Assembly: GCA_033239125.1 (NCBI GenBank)
Contig: BSWB01000002.1
Location: forward strand, 85,742,560 to 85,806,559
Direction: 5' to 3'
DNA length: 64,000 nucleotides
Source of the DNA: Fagopyrum homotropicum
Taxonomy: Eukaryota; Streptophyta; Magnoliopsida; Caryophyllales; Polygonaceae
Shown here: piece by piece, positions 22,367 to 33,811 of the stretch
Numbering within the stretch: the first letter of the stretch is position 1
How the letters are laid out: each line of letters begins with the position of its first letter
Program-made: the position numbers and the translations under genes
The notes under the pieces: model-generated
The model's database searches: none
Seen by the model: only the letters and a program-made list of their open reading frames with translations
What the model was told of the DNA's origin: nothing

Positions 22367-22892
22367 AAGTGGCTATCATCAGATTCGAATGAAGGAGGGC
22401 GACGAATGGAAGACGGCAATCAAGACCAAGTTTGGGCTCTATGAGTGGCTTGTTATGCCATTCGGTTTGACTAATTCGCCCAGCACATTCATGCGCCTCA
22501 TGAACCATGTTTTGAGGAGGTTCATAGGGAAGTTTGTCGTTGTCTACTTCGACGACATACTCATCTATAGCAGGTCCGCAGAGGAGCATGCGGATCATCT
22601 CCGTCAGGTTGTTTCTACTCTTAGACTTGAACACATATATGCTAATATTAAGAAGTGTGATTTCTACACAAATGAAGTTATATTTCTTGGCTTTGTAGTG
22701 TGTGCTCAAGGGCTGCGAGTAGATGAGGAAAAGATCAAAGCTATTCTAGATTGGCCAACCCCGACATCTATTGTTGATGTGCGCAAATTTCATGGATTGG
22801 CTAGCTTTTATAGGCGATTTGTGAGAGACTTCAGTACCATAGCCGCCCCTCTAACCGAGATCACTAAGAAGAATATACCATTCGTATGGTGA
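22342..22892 (+). pseudogene. pol: CB-plus RT palm and thumb
   Basis: RT continues in a second frame: FSKIDLRSGYHQIRMKEGD, FGLYEWLVMPFGLTNSPSTF, VVYFDDILIYS (YxDD box intact) and the thumb (VRKFHGLASFYRRFVRDFST). It stops at TGA (22890-22892) where related copies read Gly (VWGEAQERAF). Confidence 0.9.
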
Positions 22893-24095
22893 GAGGCCCA
22901 AGAGAGATCTTTCGAAAAGCTCAAGTGGATGTTGACCAACGCCCCATTGCTTGTTCTCCCGGACTTCACCAGGCCATTTGAGGTGGAGTGTGATGCATTG
23001 GGTATAGGAATTGGTGGAGTACTTATGCAAGAGGGCAAACCCATCGCCTTCTTTAGTGAGAAATTGAAAGGTCTAACTCTAAACTATTCTACTTATGATA
23101 AGGAGCTTTATGCATTGTTTAGAGTGCTTAGGACTTGGCAACATTATCTTTGGCCTAGAGAGTTTATATTGCATACTGATCATGAATCATTAAAACACTT
23201 TAGGAGCCAAGATAAACTTGATAGAAGGCATGGTAGGTGGATGGAGTTCATTGAAACATTTCCTTATGTGATTAAGTACAAGAAAGGAAAAGATAATGTA
23301 GTAGCTAATGCACTTTCTAGGAGACATGTTTTGCTAACTACATTGGATGCTAGAGTTCTTGACTTTGTTTACATTAAGGATTTATATGCAAAGGATGATG
23401 ATTTTGGAGAGATTTTTAAAGTTTGTGTGGAAGAAGGGGTTGTAGATAAGTTTTACTTGTTTGATGGCTTCTTGTTTAGAGTTGATAAAGTGTGCATTCC
23501 AAAGTGTTCTCTTAGGCTTTTACTTGTGGATGAATCCCATAGGGGAGGTTTGATGGGTCACTTTGGTAGAGATAAGACATATCATATGCTGCATACTCAT
23601 TTTTATTGGCCACACATGCTTAGGGATGTTGAGAATTTTGTGAAAAGATGCTTAGAATGCTTGAAAGCAAAGTCTAGAGTCATGCCCCATGGTTTGTATA
23701 CCCCTTTACCCATTCCCGCAGCTCCTTGGGAAGACATTAGTATGGACTTTATTTTGGGGTTACCTAGGACTAAGAGAGGAAGAGACTCTATTTTTGTGGT
23801 GGTAGACAGGTTCTCTAAGATGGCACACTTCATAGCTTGTCACAAAACGGATGATGCCACTAATGTTGCAAACCTCTTCTTTAGAGAAGTAGTTAGGCTA
23901 CATGGAGTTCCTAGAACCATTGTTAGTGATCGGGATGTGAAATTTCTTAGTTACTTTTGGAAGACTTTATGGGGTAAGCTAGGTACTAAGTTGTTGTTCT
24001 CTACCACTAGCCACCCTCAAACTGATGGCCAAACCGAAGTAACTAATAGGACTTTAGGGACACTTTTAAGGGATGTAATTAAGAAGAATTTGTAA
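22893..24095 (+). pseudogene. pol: CB-plus RNase H and integrase core
   Basis: RNase H (FEVECDALGIGIGGVL; Leu where sisters have Ser; STYDKELYALFRVLRTW; HTDHESLKHF) followed by the integrase zinc region (HFYWPHMLRDVENFVKRCLE) and the core (SMDFILGLPRTKRGRDS, IVSDRDVKFLSYF, SHPQTDGQTEVTNR). The D,D,E residues are present. It stops at TAA (24093-24095), after VIKKNL, where CE reads Lys-Glu-Trp. Confidence 0.9.
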
Positions 24096-24617
24096 GAGTG
24101 GGAGGATGTGTTACCACATCTTGAGTTTGCATATAACAGGACCATCCATTCTTCCACTAACATGACCCCTTTTAAGTGTGTGTATGGTTTGAATCCCTTA
24201 ACCCCTTTTGATCTTATGCCGTTACCTTCAAAGGAGCGAGTAGATTTCAATGCAGGTAAACAGGTTGAGTACATTAGGGGATTACATGAGAAGACACGAC
24301 TGAGCTTAGAGGAGAAAGCAGCTCGGACCGCAGCTAAGGCAAACAAGGGACGGAGGAAGTTGTTGTTTGAGCCCAGATCTCGTGTGGTTACATCTTAGGA
24401 AGGAGCGCTTCCAAGAGCTACGAAAGTCCAAGCTATCACCTAGGGGTACCGGTCCTTTCAAGGTGCTTCACAAAGCCGGTGACAACGCTTATGTATTGGA
24501 TCTTCCGGAGGAATTTGGGGTCAGCCCGACCTTCAATGTTAGAGACCTCAGTCCGTTCCCACCTATGGATGTAGAGCTTGAAGATTCGTGGACGAATCCT
24601 TCCCAAGAGAGGGGGAA
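24096..24617 (+). pseudogene. pol: CB-plus integrase C-terminal part
   Basis: Frame 24096-24398 continues integrase (LPHLEFAYNRTIHSS), then a frameshift near 24380 moves to the frame with DLVWLHLRKERFQELRKSKL, GPFKVLHKAGDNAYVLDLPE and TFNVRDLSPFPPMD. This second frame crosses the PPT into the LTR and ends at 24909, adding GNDEGPSELAS and ITRSRAKKIEHE. Confidence 0.87.
24604..24617 (+). promoter_or_regulatory. CB-plus polypurine tract
   Basis: CAAGAGAGGGGGAA directly precedes the 3' LTR. It is part of the coding frame. Confidence 0.8.
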
Positions 24618-25361
24618 TGATGAGGGACCATCCGAGCTAGCATCTCCGGAGTATGAGGGAGCTATCACACGTTCCCGAGCTAAGAAGATTGAGCATGAGA
24701 CTGAGGGCTTGCTGATTTTATTGGCTACAAATGTTCATAACGAGGCTTGGCTCTTAAGTAAGCAGGATAGCAACGACGCCAAAGCACTGGACTCGGCCAG
24801 CCCCGCACATGATGCCGCTGCTCTTGCTCCTCAACACGTTTCCAAATTTTATTGTGTCTTTTGTTTAAGGGCTGAAAACTATTTAAAGGCTCTTGCTATT
24901 ACTTTTTAGGTAGATTATTATTGGTGAAAAACACTTGTTTTCAGATTTCATCTTCAATCAAAGACGGGTATTGATTGAAGAGTTATTGTGATCAGATTTG
25001 GCTTAGTTGTTTCGCGTGTGTCAATTGCTCTCGGGTTCTTGGTGTTCGTGAGATTCCATAAGCATCCTCCTCGTGTTGTTGAAGTCGGCTGTGTGAGGTT
25101 GTAAGGGGCTGAGTTCGTTGCATCGTTCTTGGTGGTTCTTGATCCCGAGATCAAGGGTTTCCACGTCGTTTGTGTCGGGTTCATCTAGATCGTACCTTTC
25201 CTTTAATTTCCGTACCTTCGTTTTCAGTTTAGCGTCTTCTTGTTCTTTTTATTCGCAGGTCACGCAGCACATGAACCCTAGCCGGCTGTTTGATCCGTTT
25301 TCTGCGTCTTTCCCTCCTTCCGTCGTCTAGATCGAGCCAACGTCGGGTCTTCAACGTATCA
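24618..25361 (+). repeat. CB-plus 3' LTR (744 bp)
   Basis: TGATGAGGG ... ACGTATCA. Shorter than the 5' LTR because about 85 bp after CACGTTTCC is missing (present at 10429-10515), plus a short gap near 25080. TATA-like TATTTAAA is at 24880-24887. The pol frame runs in to 24909. Confidence 0.92.
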
Positions 25362-26017
25362 ATGGGTTTTCCCTCTTGCATAAGTACTCCACCAATTCCT
25401 ATACCCGACGCATCACACTCCACCTTAAATGGCCTAGTGAAGTCCGGGAGAACAAGCAATGGGGCGTTGGTCAACATCCACTTGAGCTTTTCGAAAGCTC
25501 TCTCTTGGGCCTCTCCCCACACGAATGGTATATTCTTCTTAGTAATCTCGGCTAGAGGGGCGGCTATGGTACTGAAGTCTCTCACAAATCGCCTATAAAA
25601 GCTAGCCAATCCATGAAAGCTGCGCACATCACAAAGAGACATCGGGGTTGGCGAATCTCGAATAGCTTTGATCTTCTCCTCATCTACTCGCAGCGCTTGA
25701 GCACACACTACAAAGCCAAGAAATATAACTTCATTTGTGTAGAAATGACACTTCTTAATATTAGCATATAAGTGTTCAAGTCTAATAGTAGAAACAACCT
25801 GACGGAGATGATCCGCATGCTCCTCTGCTGACCTGCTATAGATGAGTGTGTCGTCGATGTAAACAACGACAAACTTCCCTATGAAATTCCTCAAAACATG
25901 GTTCATGAGGCGCATGAATGTGCTGGGAGCATTAGTCATACCGAATGGCATAACAAGCCACTCATAGAGCCCAAACTTGGTCTTGAATGCCGTCTTCCAT
26001 TCGTCGCCCTCCTTCAT
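25362..26017 (-). pseudogene. pol: CB-minus RT C-terminal half and RNase H start
   Basis: Minus-strand frame MKEGDEWKTAFKTKFGL ... MPFGMTNAPSTF ... VVVYIDDTLIYS ... FHGLASFYRRFVRD ... CDASGIGIGGVLMQEGKPI. The YxDD box reads YIDD. It begins immediately after a TGA at 26018-26020. It ends at TSD ATGGG; the frame's apparent extension beyond is CB-plus LTR sequence. Confidence 0.9.
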
Positions 26018-26626
26018 TCAAATCTGATGATAGCCACTTCTAAGGTCGATCTTGGAGAAGATAGTTGTTCCATGTAGCTCATCCCACATGTCATCAAGGC
26101 GGGGAATGGGATGACGGTACTTGATGGTGATGTTGTTGAAAGCTCTACAATCAACACACATCCGCCAAGTGTTGTCCTTCTTAGGGACTAGTAGAACCGG
26201 CACCGCCATAGGACCAAGGCTCTCTCGAATGTATCCCTTATCAAGGAGCTCTTGTATCTGCGTTTGAATCTCTTCACTCTCCTTTGGGTTCATTTTATAG
26301 GCGGGTCGGTTTGGGAGAGTAGCTCCGGGAATAAGATCTATTTGGTGCTCAATACACCGAAATGGTGGCATCCCCGGGGGTATTTCATCCGGAAACACAT
26401 CTGCAAACTCATCCAAGATAGCTAAAATACTAGGGGGTAAATCAACTAGGGTCGAGTTCCTTACCAAATTCAGCCCTTTACACAAACACACGAGTGCAAT
26501 ATTGGGAGGGAGGTAATCTGTGATGTACTCCCTCTTGGTTGTGAGCAATGTCCTCGGTGGTGGCTGGATGGCTGTTGCGAGCGTTTTACCTTTGGTGGCG
26601 GTCCTTGTTGCAGCGAGGTTGTCCAT
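26018..26626 (-). pseudogene. pol: CB-minus RT N-terminal half
   Basis: Open frame with LATAIQPPPRTLLTTKREYI, DLPPSILAILDEFADVFPDE, WRMCVDCRAFNNITIKYRHP and FSKIDLRSGYHQI, ending in TGA where CB-plus has CGA (Arg). The same Arg codon is also TGA in element CE. Confidence 0.9.
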
Positions 26627-27286
26627 GTCGTCGGACTCCTTGGCGGCTACAAAGAGCGCTCCTCACTTGGACGGCGTCGTCTCCGTGTAATCGCTGCTTG
26701 CTTGGCCAGCTTCTCTTGATTTCTTCTCAAAAGCCTCCGCAATCTGCATAGGAGTCATAGGCTTGAGAGTAACAAGTTTATCTTTAAAGGTAAAAGAATA
26801 CTTGTTAGTAAAACCGTTATGCAACACTTTCCTATCATATTGCCAAGGTCGGCCTAACAAAACATGACAAGCTTGCATTGGAACCACATCACATAGAATA
26901 GTGTCTTCATAATATCCTAAGGTAATGTGAATTTTAGCTTGCTTGTTTACCTTAAGCTCACCACAATCATTCATCCAATGTAGCTTGTAAGGCCTAGGGT
27001 GGTAGAAAGTTGTTATTTGCAATTTAGAAATCAATTCCGTGCTAGCTATGTTGCAACAACTCCCACCATCAGTTATAACGTTACAAGCCTTCCCCTTTAC
27101 TAAGCATCTAGTGTGAAATAGATTTTCTCTTTGATTATCTTCACAAGGAGTATGTTGTAAGTGTAAATTTCTCCTAGCTATCAAAGTTTCCCCATGTTCA
27201 TACCCTATACCCTCATTATCATCATTGTCAAAAACAGGATTGTCAATAACATTGTCAAATTCATTTTCATCATTGTCGGATTCCGA
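26627..27286 (-). pseudogene. pol: CB-minus protease region
   Basis: Frame 27184-26663 reads IARRNLHLQHTPCEDNQREN, protease VITDGGSCCNIAST, KLHWMNDCGELKVNKQAKIH and LLGRPWQYDRKVLHNGF. It is separated from gag by a TAG where CB-plus reads Glu (27287-27289), and further stops lie in the short linker toward RT near 26640. Confidence 0.87.
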
Positions 27287-28624
27287 CTAATATTGACCTA
27301 GATGATTGATTATAAGGACTCTTTTGTTTGGACATTCCCTCATCACCTGCCCTTTACCTTGGCACTTAAAGCAAGTCACATCTCTAGCTCTAGAATTAGC
27401 ATTAGGCACAAGGGGGTTAGAGTTACTTAGCTTGGATCCCGAAGGAGCAGCCGGGTTGTCCTTGGGAGGATACGAAGAACCAGAGTGTATGGCACCACAC
27501 CGAGCAGTGGTGTCGGCTCCTTGTGCAGCGGTTGTCCCTCCCTTCGCAACGGTGTTCTCCTTTCCGTAGGACGAGTTCTTCCACTTGTTCACTGCGTTCG
27601 GTGCATTGTATCCTGCTCCTTGGTACCTACTCTTGGACTTCCTTTCCACTTTTATCGCTAAATGTAGCAATTCTGTCATAGAACCATATGGAAACAAATC
27701 TACCTCGTTAGCTAAAGAAGGATGCATTACTCTAAGATACCTGGCCATCGTAGCCTCTTCATCCTCCGACACATTGGCTCGGGCCATTGCAACTTGCATG
27801 GCATTGAAGATTTCCTCGGCGCTCAGATTGCCTTGCCTCAAGTTCTCAAGGCGTTGCCGTAGCTCCCTATGGTAATGGTGAGGTATGAACCGAGCTCTCA
27901 TCATTGCTTTCATTTGCTCCCAAGTAGCCACGGCGGGGGGATCAAGAGCAAGCCTCCTTTCCCGTACTAGCTTATCCCACCAAATAAGAGCAAATTCCTG
28001 AAATTCCAAGGCCGCCAATTGCACCTTCTTCTGCTCGGGAAAATTGTGGCAGGACCAAATTTGTTCTATCTTGGTTTCCCATAACATATATGTATCCGGA
28101 TCACACTTGCCCTCGAAGACGGGGATTTTCACCTTTATCTTACCAATCCCGTCTTGTTCGGGTTCCCGGTTCCTACGTTGATATCCTTGATACTCTTGTT
28201 GCGGTGGTGGAGCCCAAGCCTCTCCCGTTATTGATTGTACCTCTTCCTCATTGTACGTGTGCACATTAATGGGAGGAACAACGTTTCTAGGTAAGGGAGA
28301 GTTGGGACGAGGATCATACCCATATCGGTGACCCGGTTGGCCTTGAAGAGGCGGCTGCACAAGCTCCTGCGGCGCATTGCCTTGCTGCACCATGGTAGCG
28401 GCCTCAAATGCGGTTCGTTGGTTGGGCAAAGGGCCTCGTGGCGGTGGCTGCTGCTGTGAATGTTCTCCTTGCTCGAAGGCTGAAGCTAATGGCTGGCGAG
28501 CTTCTAGAGCCCTCATCCGAGTTGTCAAAGCGGCAATGTTGTCGTTCATTTGCTTCAACAAGCTGAACATTGTCGGATCTTTCGGCTCGGGGCTCCTCGT
28601 CGAAACACGGCTATGGGTAGACAT
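27287..28624 (-). pseudogene. gag: CB-minus Gag (open, about 445 codons)
   Basis: ATG at 28624 (MSTHSRVSTRSPEP). Coiled N-terminus (LLKQMNDNIAALTTRMRALE), Gln/Pro-rich linker, Gag domain (KIKVKIPVFEGKCDPDTYML, FALIWWDKLVRERRL, MMRARFIPHHYHRELRQ), Ser/Ala-rich tail and zinc knuckle CFKCQGKGQVMREC. The knuckle's His is Gln here, while CB-plus keeps CHC spacing with His, so zinc binding is likely impaired. It ends with a TAG just after LIINHLGQY; pol formerly continued. Confidence 0.9.
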
Positions 28625-29763
28625 TATCACAAAGAAAACAAATACTGAAATATGTTAAGGTTAGAAATCAAAACACCTCTCAAGTGTTTCACTCCTTTTT
28701 CCGCTCACACTCTTGTGATAGTCGGGCTTGTTGATGGATCGCTTCGAATGAGTCAAAAACCCCACTTGAGTTAAGGTGTCTAGGTATCCAAAGCAACCAA
28801 AAATCGATTAGGGCTCAATGCAATTCAGTTCAATACGAAATCAGCTCAAACTCAACAAGACTCACGAATGGACAGAAACAAATCACAAAGACTCAAGAAG
28901 ATCACCAAAACAGAATGTATAAAAAGAATAAAAGAAGAAGACTCACCGATTAAAGCTCTACTTGTTGCACTTTCGGACTGCCTTGGAGTGTGAGTAATCC
29001 CGAAGCTAGGTTAGAGGTAGCAAGGTAAGGAGGGAGGATGTGGTGAGAGAGGTAGAGTGGCGATGAGGGGTGTGGCCGATGAGGGGTGCGGAGCTGGGCT
29101 AAGGCGATGGAGCGCTCATGGTTAGCCGAGCGTATGGTCTCGATGAAGGCCTCGAGAGGGCTGGGAGATAAATACGTGAATAGGCAGTTTGCACCAAAAA
29201 TAACATACAAGACTAAAGATCACAAAATCAAATAAAATGTAACAAAAGCTTCTCTTTTTTTTTTAATGATCAGCTTCCTTTTTTTTTTAATGATCAGCTT
29301 CCTTCTTTTTTTTTTTTGAATGATATGCTTTTTGTTACCTAATATGTAGGAACTTCCTTGACCAACAAATCTGGCCAATAATTACTAAATAAATTAAAAT
29401 GGAACAAGATATCTTCTACTAGTACATTGAACGTGGGGAATGTGGAGTTGGAGAAGAACAAGCCCAATGGCAACCGATTTAGGCACAGCCGATTAGGGCA
29501 CAACCGGCATCAATGGTGATGGTCCGACATTGATACGGGGATGGTGATGGCCGGCGGTAGGGCGTGTGTAAGCAAGGCCGGTGGCAGTAGGGTAGTTACG
29601 TCGAGGAGATGGTGATGGTCAGCCTAGGATACTCACAAACCAACACAACCTTCAACACAACAAGTCAAGCACAATCAGTTTCAAGAACACAAGAAGAAGC
29701 TCACAAAATTTCAAAACTGACGCGATAAGAAGGAAAGACACAAGATCGATCCGTCGTCAACCG
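28625..29763 (-). other. CB-minus untranslated leader
   Basis: Inverted counterpart of 11062-12190 with T-rich tracts (29252-29318 on plus strand) and GC-rich words near 29460-29600. No supported gene. Confidence 0.7.
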
Positions 29764-29777
29764 GAGCTCTGATACCA
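29764..29777 (-). promoter_or_regulatory. CB-minus primer-binding site, initiator tRNA-Met type
   Basis: Minus-strand TGGTATCAGAGCTC, two bases inside the 5' LTR end at 29780. Confidence 0.92.
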
Positions 29778-29779
29778 AT

Positions 29780-30623
29780 TGATACGGGGATGACCCGACG
29801 TTGGCTCGATCTAGACGACGGAAGGAGGAAACGACGCAGAACGACAAGATCAAGGCAACCAACTAGGGTTGTTCGTGTGCTGCGTGACCTGCGAACAAAG
29901 GGAACAAGGAAGACGCTAAACTGAATACGAAGGTACGAAAATTAAAGGAAAGGTACGATGTAGATGAACCCGACACAAACGACGTGGAAACCCTTGACCT
30001 CGGGATCAAGAACCACCAAGAACAATGCAATGAACTCAGCCCCTTACAACCCCACACAGTCGACTTAGGACATCGACAACACGAGGAGGATGCTTATGGA
30101 ATCTCACGAACACCAAGAACCCGAGAGCAATTGACACACGCGAATCAACTAAGACAAATATGATCACAATAACTCTTCAATCAAAACTCGCCTTTGATTG
30201 AAGATGAAGTCTGAAAACAAGTATTTTTCACCAAAAAATAATCTGCCTAAAAAGTAATGAAGAGAGCCTTTAAATAGTTTCAGCTCTTAAAGAAAAGACA
30301 TAATAAAAATCTGGAAATTAAGCCCAATGGGCTACTTAAAAACACAATCACTAAGCAGGCCTTAAAAAGCCTCATTCGTCAATGAGAGGCATGGAACGGT
30401 GCTGAAGGCGTGGTGAGGAGCAGCGGCGTCATGTGCGGGGTTGGCCGAGTCGTGTGCTTTGGCGTCGTTGCTCTCTTGCTTACTTAGGAGCCAAGCCTCG
30501 TTATGAACACTTGTAGCCAATAAATTCAGTAAGCCCTCGGTCTCATGCTCAATCTTCTTAGCTCGGGAACGTGTGATAGCTCTCTCATACTCCGGAGATG
30601 CTAGCTCGGATGGTCCCTCATTA
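29780..30623 (-). repeat. CB-minus 5' LTR (844 bp)
   Basis: Aligns inverted with 10206-11047. The outer end reads TAATGAGGG on the minus strand where CB-plus 3' LTR has TGATGAGGG, so one terminal base has changed. The right flank is D1 sequence. Confidence 0.9.
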
Positions 30624-30883
30624 TGCTTCCTCTATGCCTTGTGATGTGGTATGGCGAGAGATGTGATTCCTCTACACCTTTGGGTAGCGTTATGGCCCTG
30701 TTTTCTGGAGTTGATTATCCTCCATGTTTATGCTTGAGGTTATAGATTTGTATAGGTTCTGACCTTCTAAGCGGAGATGTGATACCTTCGATAGAGAGAG
30801 CGAGTTATACCTCGACTTATGAGTCCGGGAGGTTTTGGGATCTTGGGAGTTTCGGAACAAAACTTGTTTTTAGGGGGGTGAAA
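30624..30883 (+). other. D1 Tekay/Del-like element: 3' untranslated part and PPT
   Basis: Matches the D3 segment just upstream of its 3' LTR (60770-60965): GAGGTTATAGA, GGAGATGTGATACC, AAACTTGTTTTTAGGGG. The PPT-like TAGGGGGGTGAAA (30871-30883) abuts the LTR. D1's coding part lies beyond the CB-minus insertion, left of the window. Confidence 0.8.
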
Positions 30884-31857
30884 TGTAAGAGCCTTAGTCT
30901 TCGAGAGATCCCGCACCTGCGCTTCAGCTGACACGTAGATGCCTTTCTTCTTTGGAGTTGTAGTGGGCCGCTCCTGCGCCCCTGGCTTGCCGCCCCTGCG
31001 GTTTTGTGGCCGCCTCTGCGGTTTTTTAGCCACCCCAGCGGCCAGGCCAGCCGCCCCTGCGGTTTGTGATGGGCTGCAGCCGTCTTCTTTGACCCGAGCC
31101 TTGCTTTTTGACCTCTCTTCCCTTCATATCTCCTTCTTCTCCTCCAAATGAGGGTTACCTCATTCTCTCTCCTGCTCCATCTCCCTCACGATCTTCTTCT
31201 CCTCTCTTCTTCCTTTGGATCTCTTCTTGATCTATGTTTGAGTTTGTGTGAGATTGGAAGCTTTGGAGTGGCTTTGCTTGCTGTTTTTGATGGTTGTTGT
31301 TGCTGTGCTTGTTGATAGTTAGCCTTGAGGTTTTGGATGGTGTTCTGCTCTGAGTTGAGCTCATCTTGGTGAGTTTCATGGCTTCTTCTCTTTCTTTCAC
31401 CTTTCCTTCATCTTTTCCCTCTTTCCTTAGCCTAGTTTGGATTCCTTAGGTTTGGATCTTGCTCCAGCCTTAATTGGATTATGTTGATGTATATATATGT
31501 GTGTTCTTGTATGTATGTGTGTTGGATGAAGAACAAGTGAAGGAATCGTAGGAAGGAGTGAAGAAGGAGCTAAAGGGGTGTCTTCTACACACCAGTTGCC
31601 CCTGTGCCTGTCTTAAGCCGCCCCAGCGCCGGCAGTGAACCGCCCCTGCGCCACCACCTAGCCGCCCCTGCAGCCACCTGCACCAGCTTGGTGTTGCACT
31701 CGGTTCTGCAGGTGTGTGTTGCTTCTAGGCTTATCTTAGGATGCCTTTGTTCCCTCCTTTCCTAGTGTGAGTGTATAGGATCATGCTACAGGTGTGAGGA
31801 TGTGTTAGCTTGAGGTTATGATCGGTTTATGTCTTGTATGTCTTTAAGGACTTAGGT

Positions 31858-32952
31858 TGATACGGTATTAGTCCGTGGATTAATCGATCTAGGTACAATG
31901 ATCCCGAATCCGGCTGAATGAGGCGAATCCAGATACGGAATGAAACGTGGAGATGGAATGGATGCAGGAGGATGTTGAGAAGAACCAAAGAGAGTCAACG
32001 AAAGGAACCAAGGTTGAAGAGCCAAGACCCCACTTCGTGAATGCCCTAGACCCGTCTCCAATACAAATTTATACTAGCTCCGGCTGGACTAGCACAAAGA
32101 GGGACCCGTGAAGGCTCGAAGCACCAATCCGAAGGCGGTTGACACGAACAAGCTCAGCCAAGCAAACAACGACAATGCCAACAAAAAACTCTCTTGTTCT
32201 TTGTTTGATTTTGTGAATGATTACAATCTGAAATTCTTAGCAAATAAAACGTACCCTACTCAGCAGCTAAAGAGTCTATATCTAGACTCTTTTATCTAGA
32301 CAAAATAAAGAAAAGAAAACTAAAACATTGGTGGAAGGTGGTAACAAGAGAGCTTCCACAAATGTAGCTAACAACTTAACAAATAACTAATCAGCATCAA
32401 AATAGGCTGACTTATTCAAAACAGATCCATGGAGTGAGTTGGACAGTTTTTAAGAGCCCAAATGGATCATCCGACTGAGGGAAAAGGGCTCTTACTTGTT
32501 CAAAACAGATCCATGAGTGATTTGGACGGTTTTTAAGAGCCCAAATGGATGATCCGACTGAGGGAAATGGTTACTCTTTTTGGGCTGCCTGGGACGTGAG
32601 CAACGTCAAGCTTGTCAGCCACTCCGGACTTGTTGGCATCATGCTTGTTGTCCCATTTCCTATGCTTGCTTGCTCATCCATCTTCCCTACCTTGTCCTTG
32701 TCTTGTTTGCATGATTTATTAGCTCGCATGGCTATATGATCCAGCTCTTGTTGTTCCAACGTCTACATGGTCTCTTCCCTTTGCTTGCTTGCTCCTGCAT
32801 TCACCAAGAGATTAACACATGATGTATGGAAGTTAAATGGTTCACGCATGGTGCCAAGCAATAGCACTTCCCTTGATGTAACTTCTTGGATCTCCTTAGC
32901 TCTTGCCCTAGTAATGGGTCCTTGATATCTTCAATGTGATGGTCCTATATCA
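31858..32952 (-). repeat. Solo LTR of CC family (TSD TAGGT)
   Basis: TGATACGGTATTAGTCC ... CCTATATCA matches CC LTRs in full, with many differences. It is flanked by TAGGT at 31853-31857 and 32953-32957 with no internal sequence. This is the product expected from LTR-LTR recombination. It contains a tandem duplication of about 85 bp (32416-32500 and 32500-32580) and only one clear 36-bp unit. Confidence 0.92.
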
Positions 32953-33435
32953 TAGGTTGATGTTAGTTGAGGTTTTGAGGTTGAGTTTGATCCCTATGGA
33001 TCTCTTTGGGTCTAGGTGTGACCCTTGTGTTGTAAGGAGATTGATATATCTCTTTATGCCTTGTTTATAGGTTGTGTTGTCCCTCCGGTGTAGAGGTGAT
33101 CGTGGTTAAGTTTGATCGAGGTTGAGGTAACTCCGTAGGACTTACTTAGCTGCCATCCTTATATTGGGTGTTTGCATGAGTGGTGTGTGCTTTATATGTT
33201 TGCTATGATAGCATGAGATGTCGTTTATACCGACCTATGTTTTATTGATTACCCCGTATGCATGGCTGTGATAACCTTTCCTTTTCATCCCGCCGTAGAG
33301 TCTGGGAGGCTCTCTGATTTCAGGCCAGACAGACTTTACATGAAGGGCACAATCCACTCCCACAGGGTACACGGATTGTGTGACCGATACTTGTGCAGCT
33401 GGCTAGCAGGCTCAGAGGCGAGGATGTATCGGTCC

Positions 33436-33531
33436 GCGTGTCACATAGTTCCATATATATATGTATATATAGATATATGTATATATATATATATATGTAT
33501 ATGTATATGTATATGTATGTATATGTATATG

Positions 33532-33592
<61 letters not shown>

Positions 33593-33811
33593 GTACATAT
33601 ATGTATATATATATATCTATATATATATATACATATATGTATATATATATCTATCTATATATATATATATATGTATATATATATCTATGTATATATATAT
33701 CTATATGTATATATGTATATATGTATATATATATCTATATATATATGTACATATATATATATATGTATATATATATGTACATATATATATGTATATGTAT
33801 ATATGTATATG

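Larger units (their letters stand above)
10206..25361 (+). mobile_element. CB-plus: CRM-like chromovirus (plus strand), split by element CC
   Basis: 5' LTR 10206-11047, initiator-Met-type PBS, gag, CC insertion at 13362-21005, protease/RT/RNase H/integrase remnants, PPT, 3' LTR 24618-25361, flanked by TSD ATGGG. RT and integrase motifs and a pol frame running into the 3' LTR resemble the CRM branch of chromoviruses (clade call moderate). It inserted in inverse orientation into another copy of its own family. The two LTRs differ at many sites plus an approximately 85-bp deletion, so it is older than CC. It is non-functional. Confidence 0.9.
25362..30623 (-). mobile_element. CB-minus: CRM-like chromovirus, 5' portion (minus strand)
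   Basis: Continues the 9577-10205 fragment after the CB-plus insertion. Reading leftward from 30623: 5' LTR, PBS, leader, gag, protease and RT up to RNase H at the TSD. It is inserted in the 3' untranslated part of Tekay-like D1 (D1 sequence begins at 30624). Its 3' LTR is left of the window. Confidence 0.9.

Noticed and set aside
25229..25361. Extension of the CB-minus RT frame beyond 25362
   Set aside because: Those codons are antisense CB-plus LTR; the true continuation is at 10205 downwards.
30767..31400. ORFs in the D1 LTR
   Set aside because: They lie within the LTR in changing frames, biased by GC-rich repeats, with no conserved equivalent in D2b or D3.
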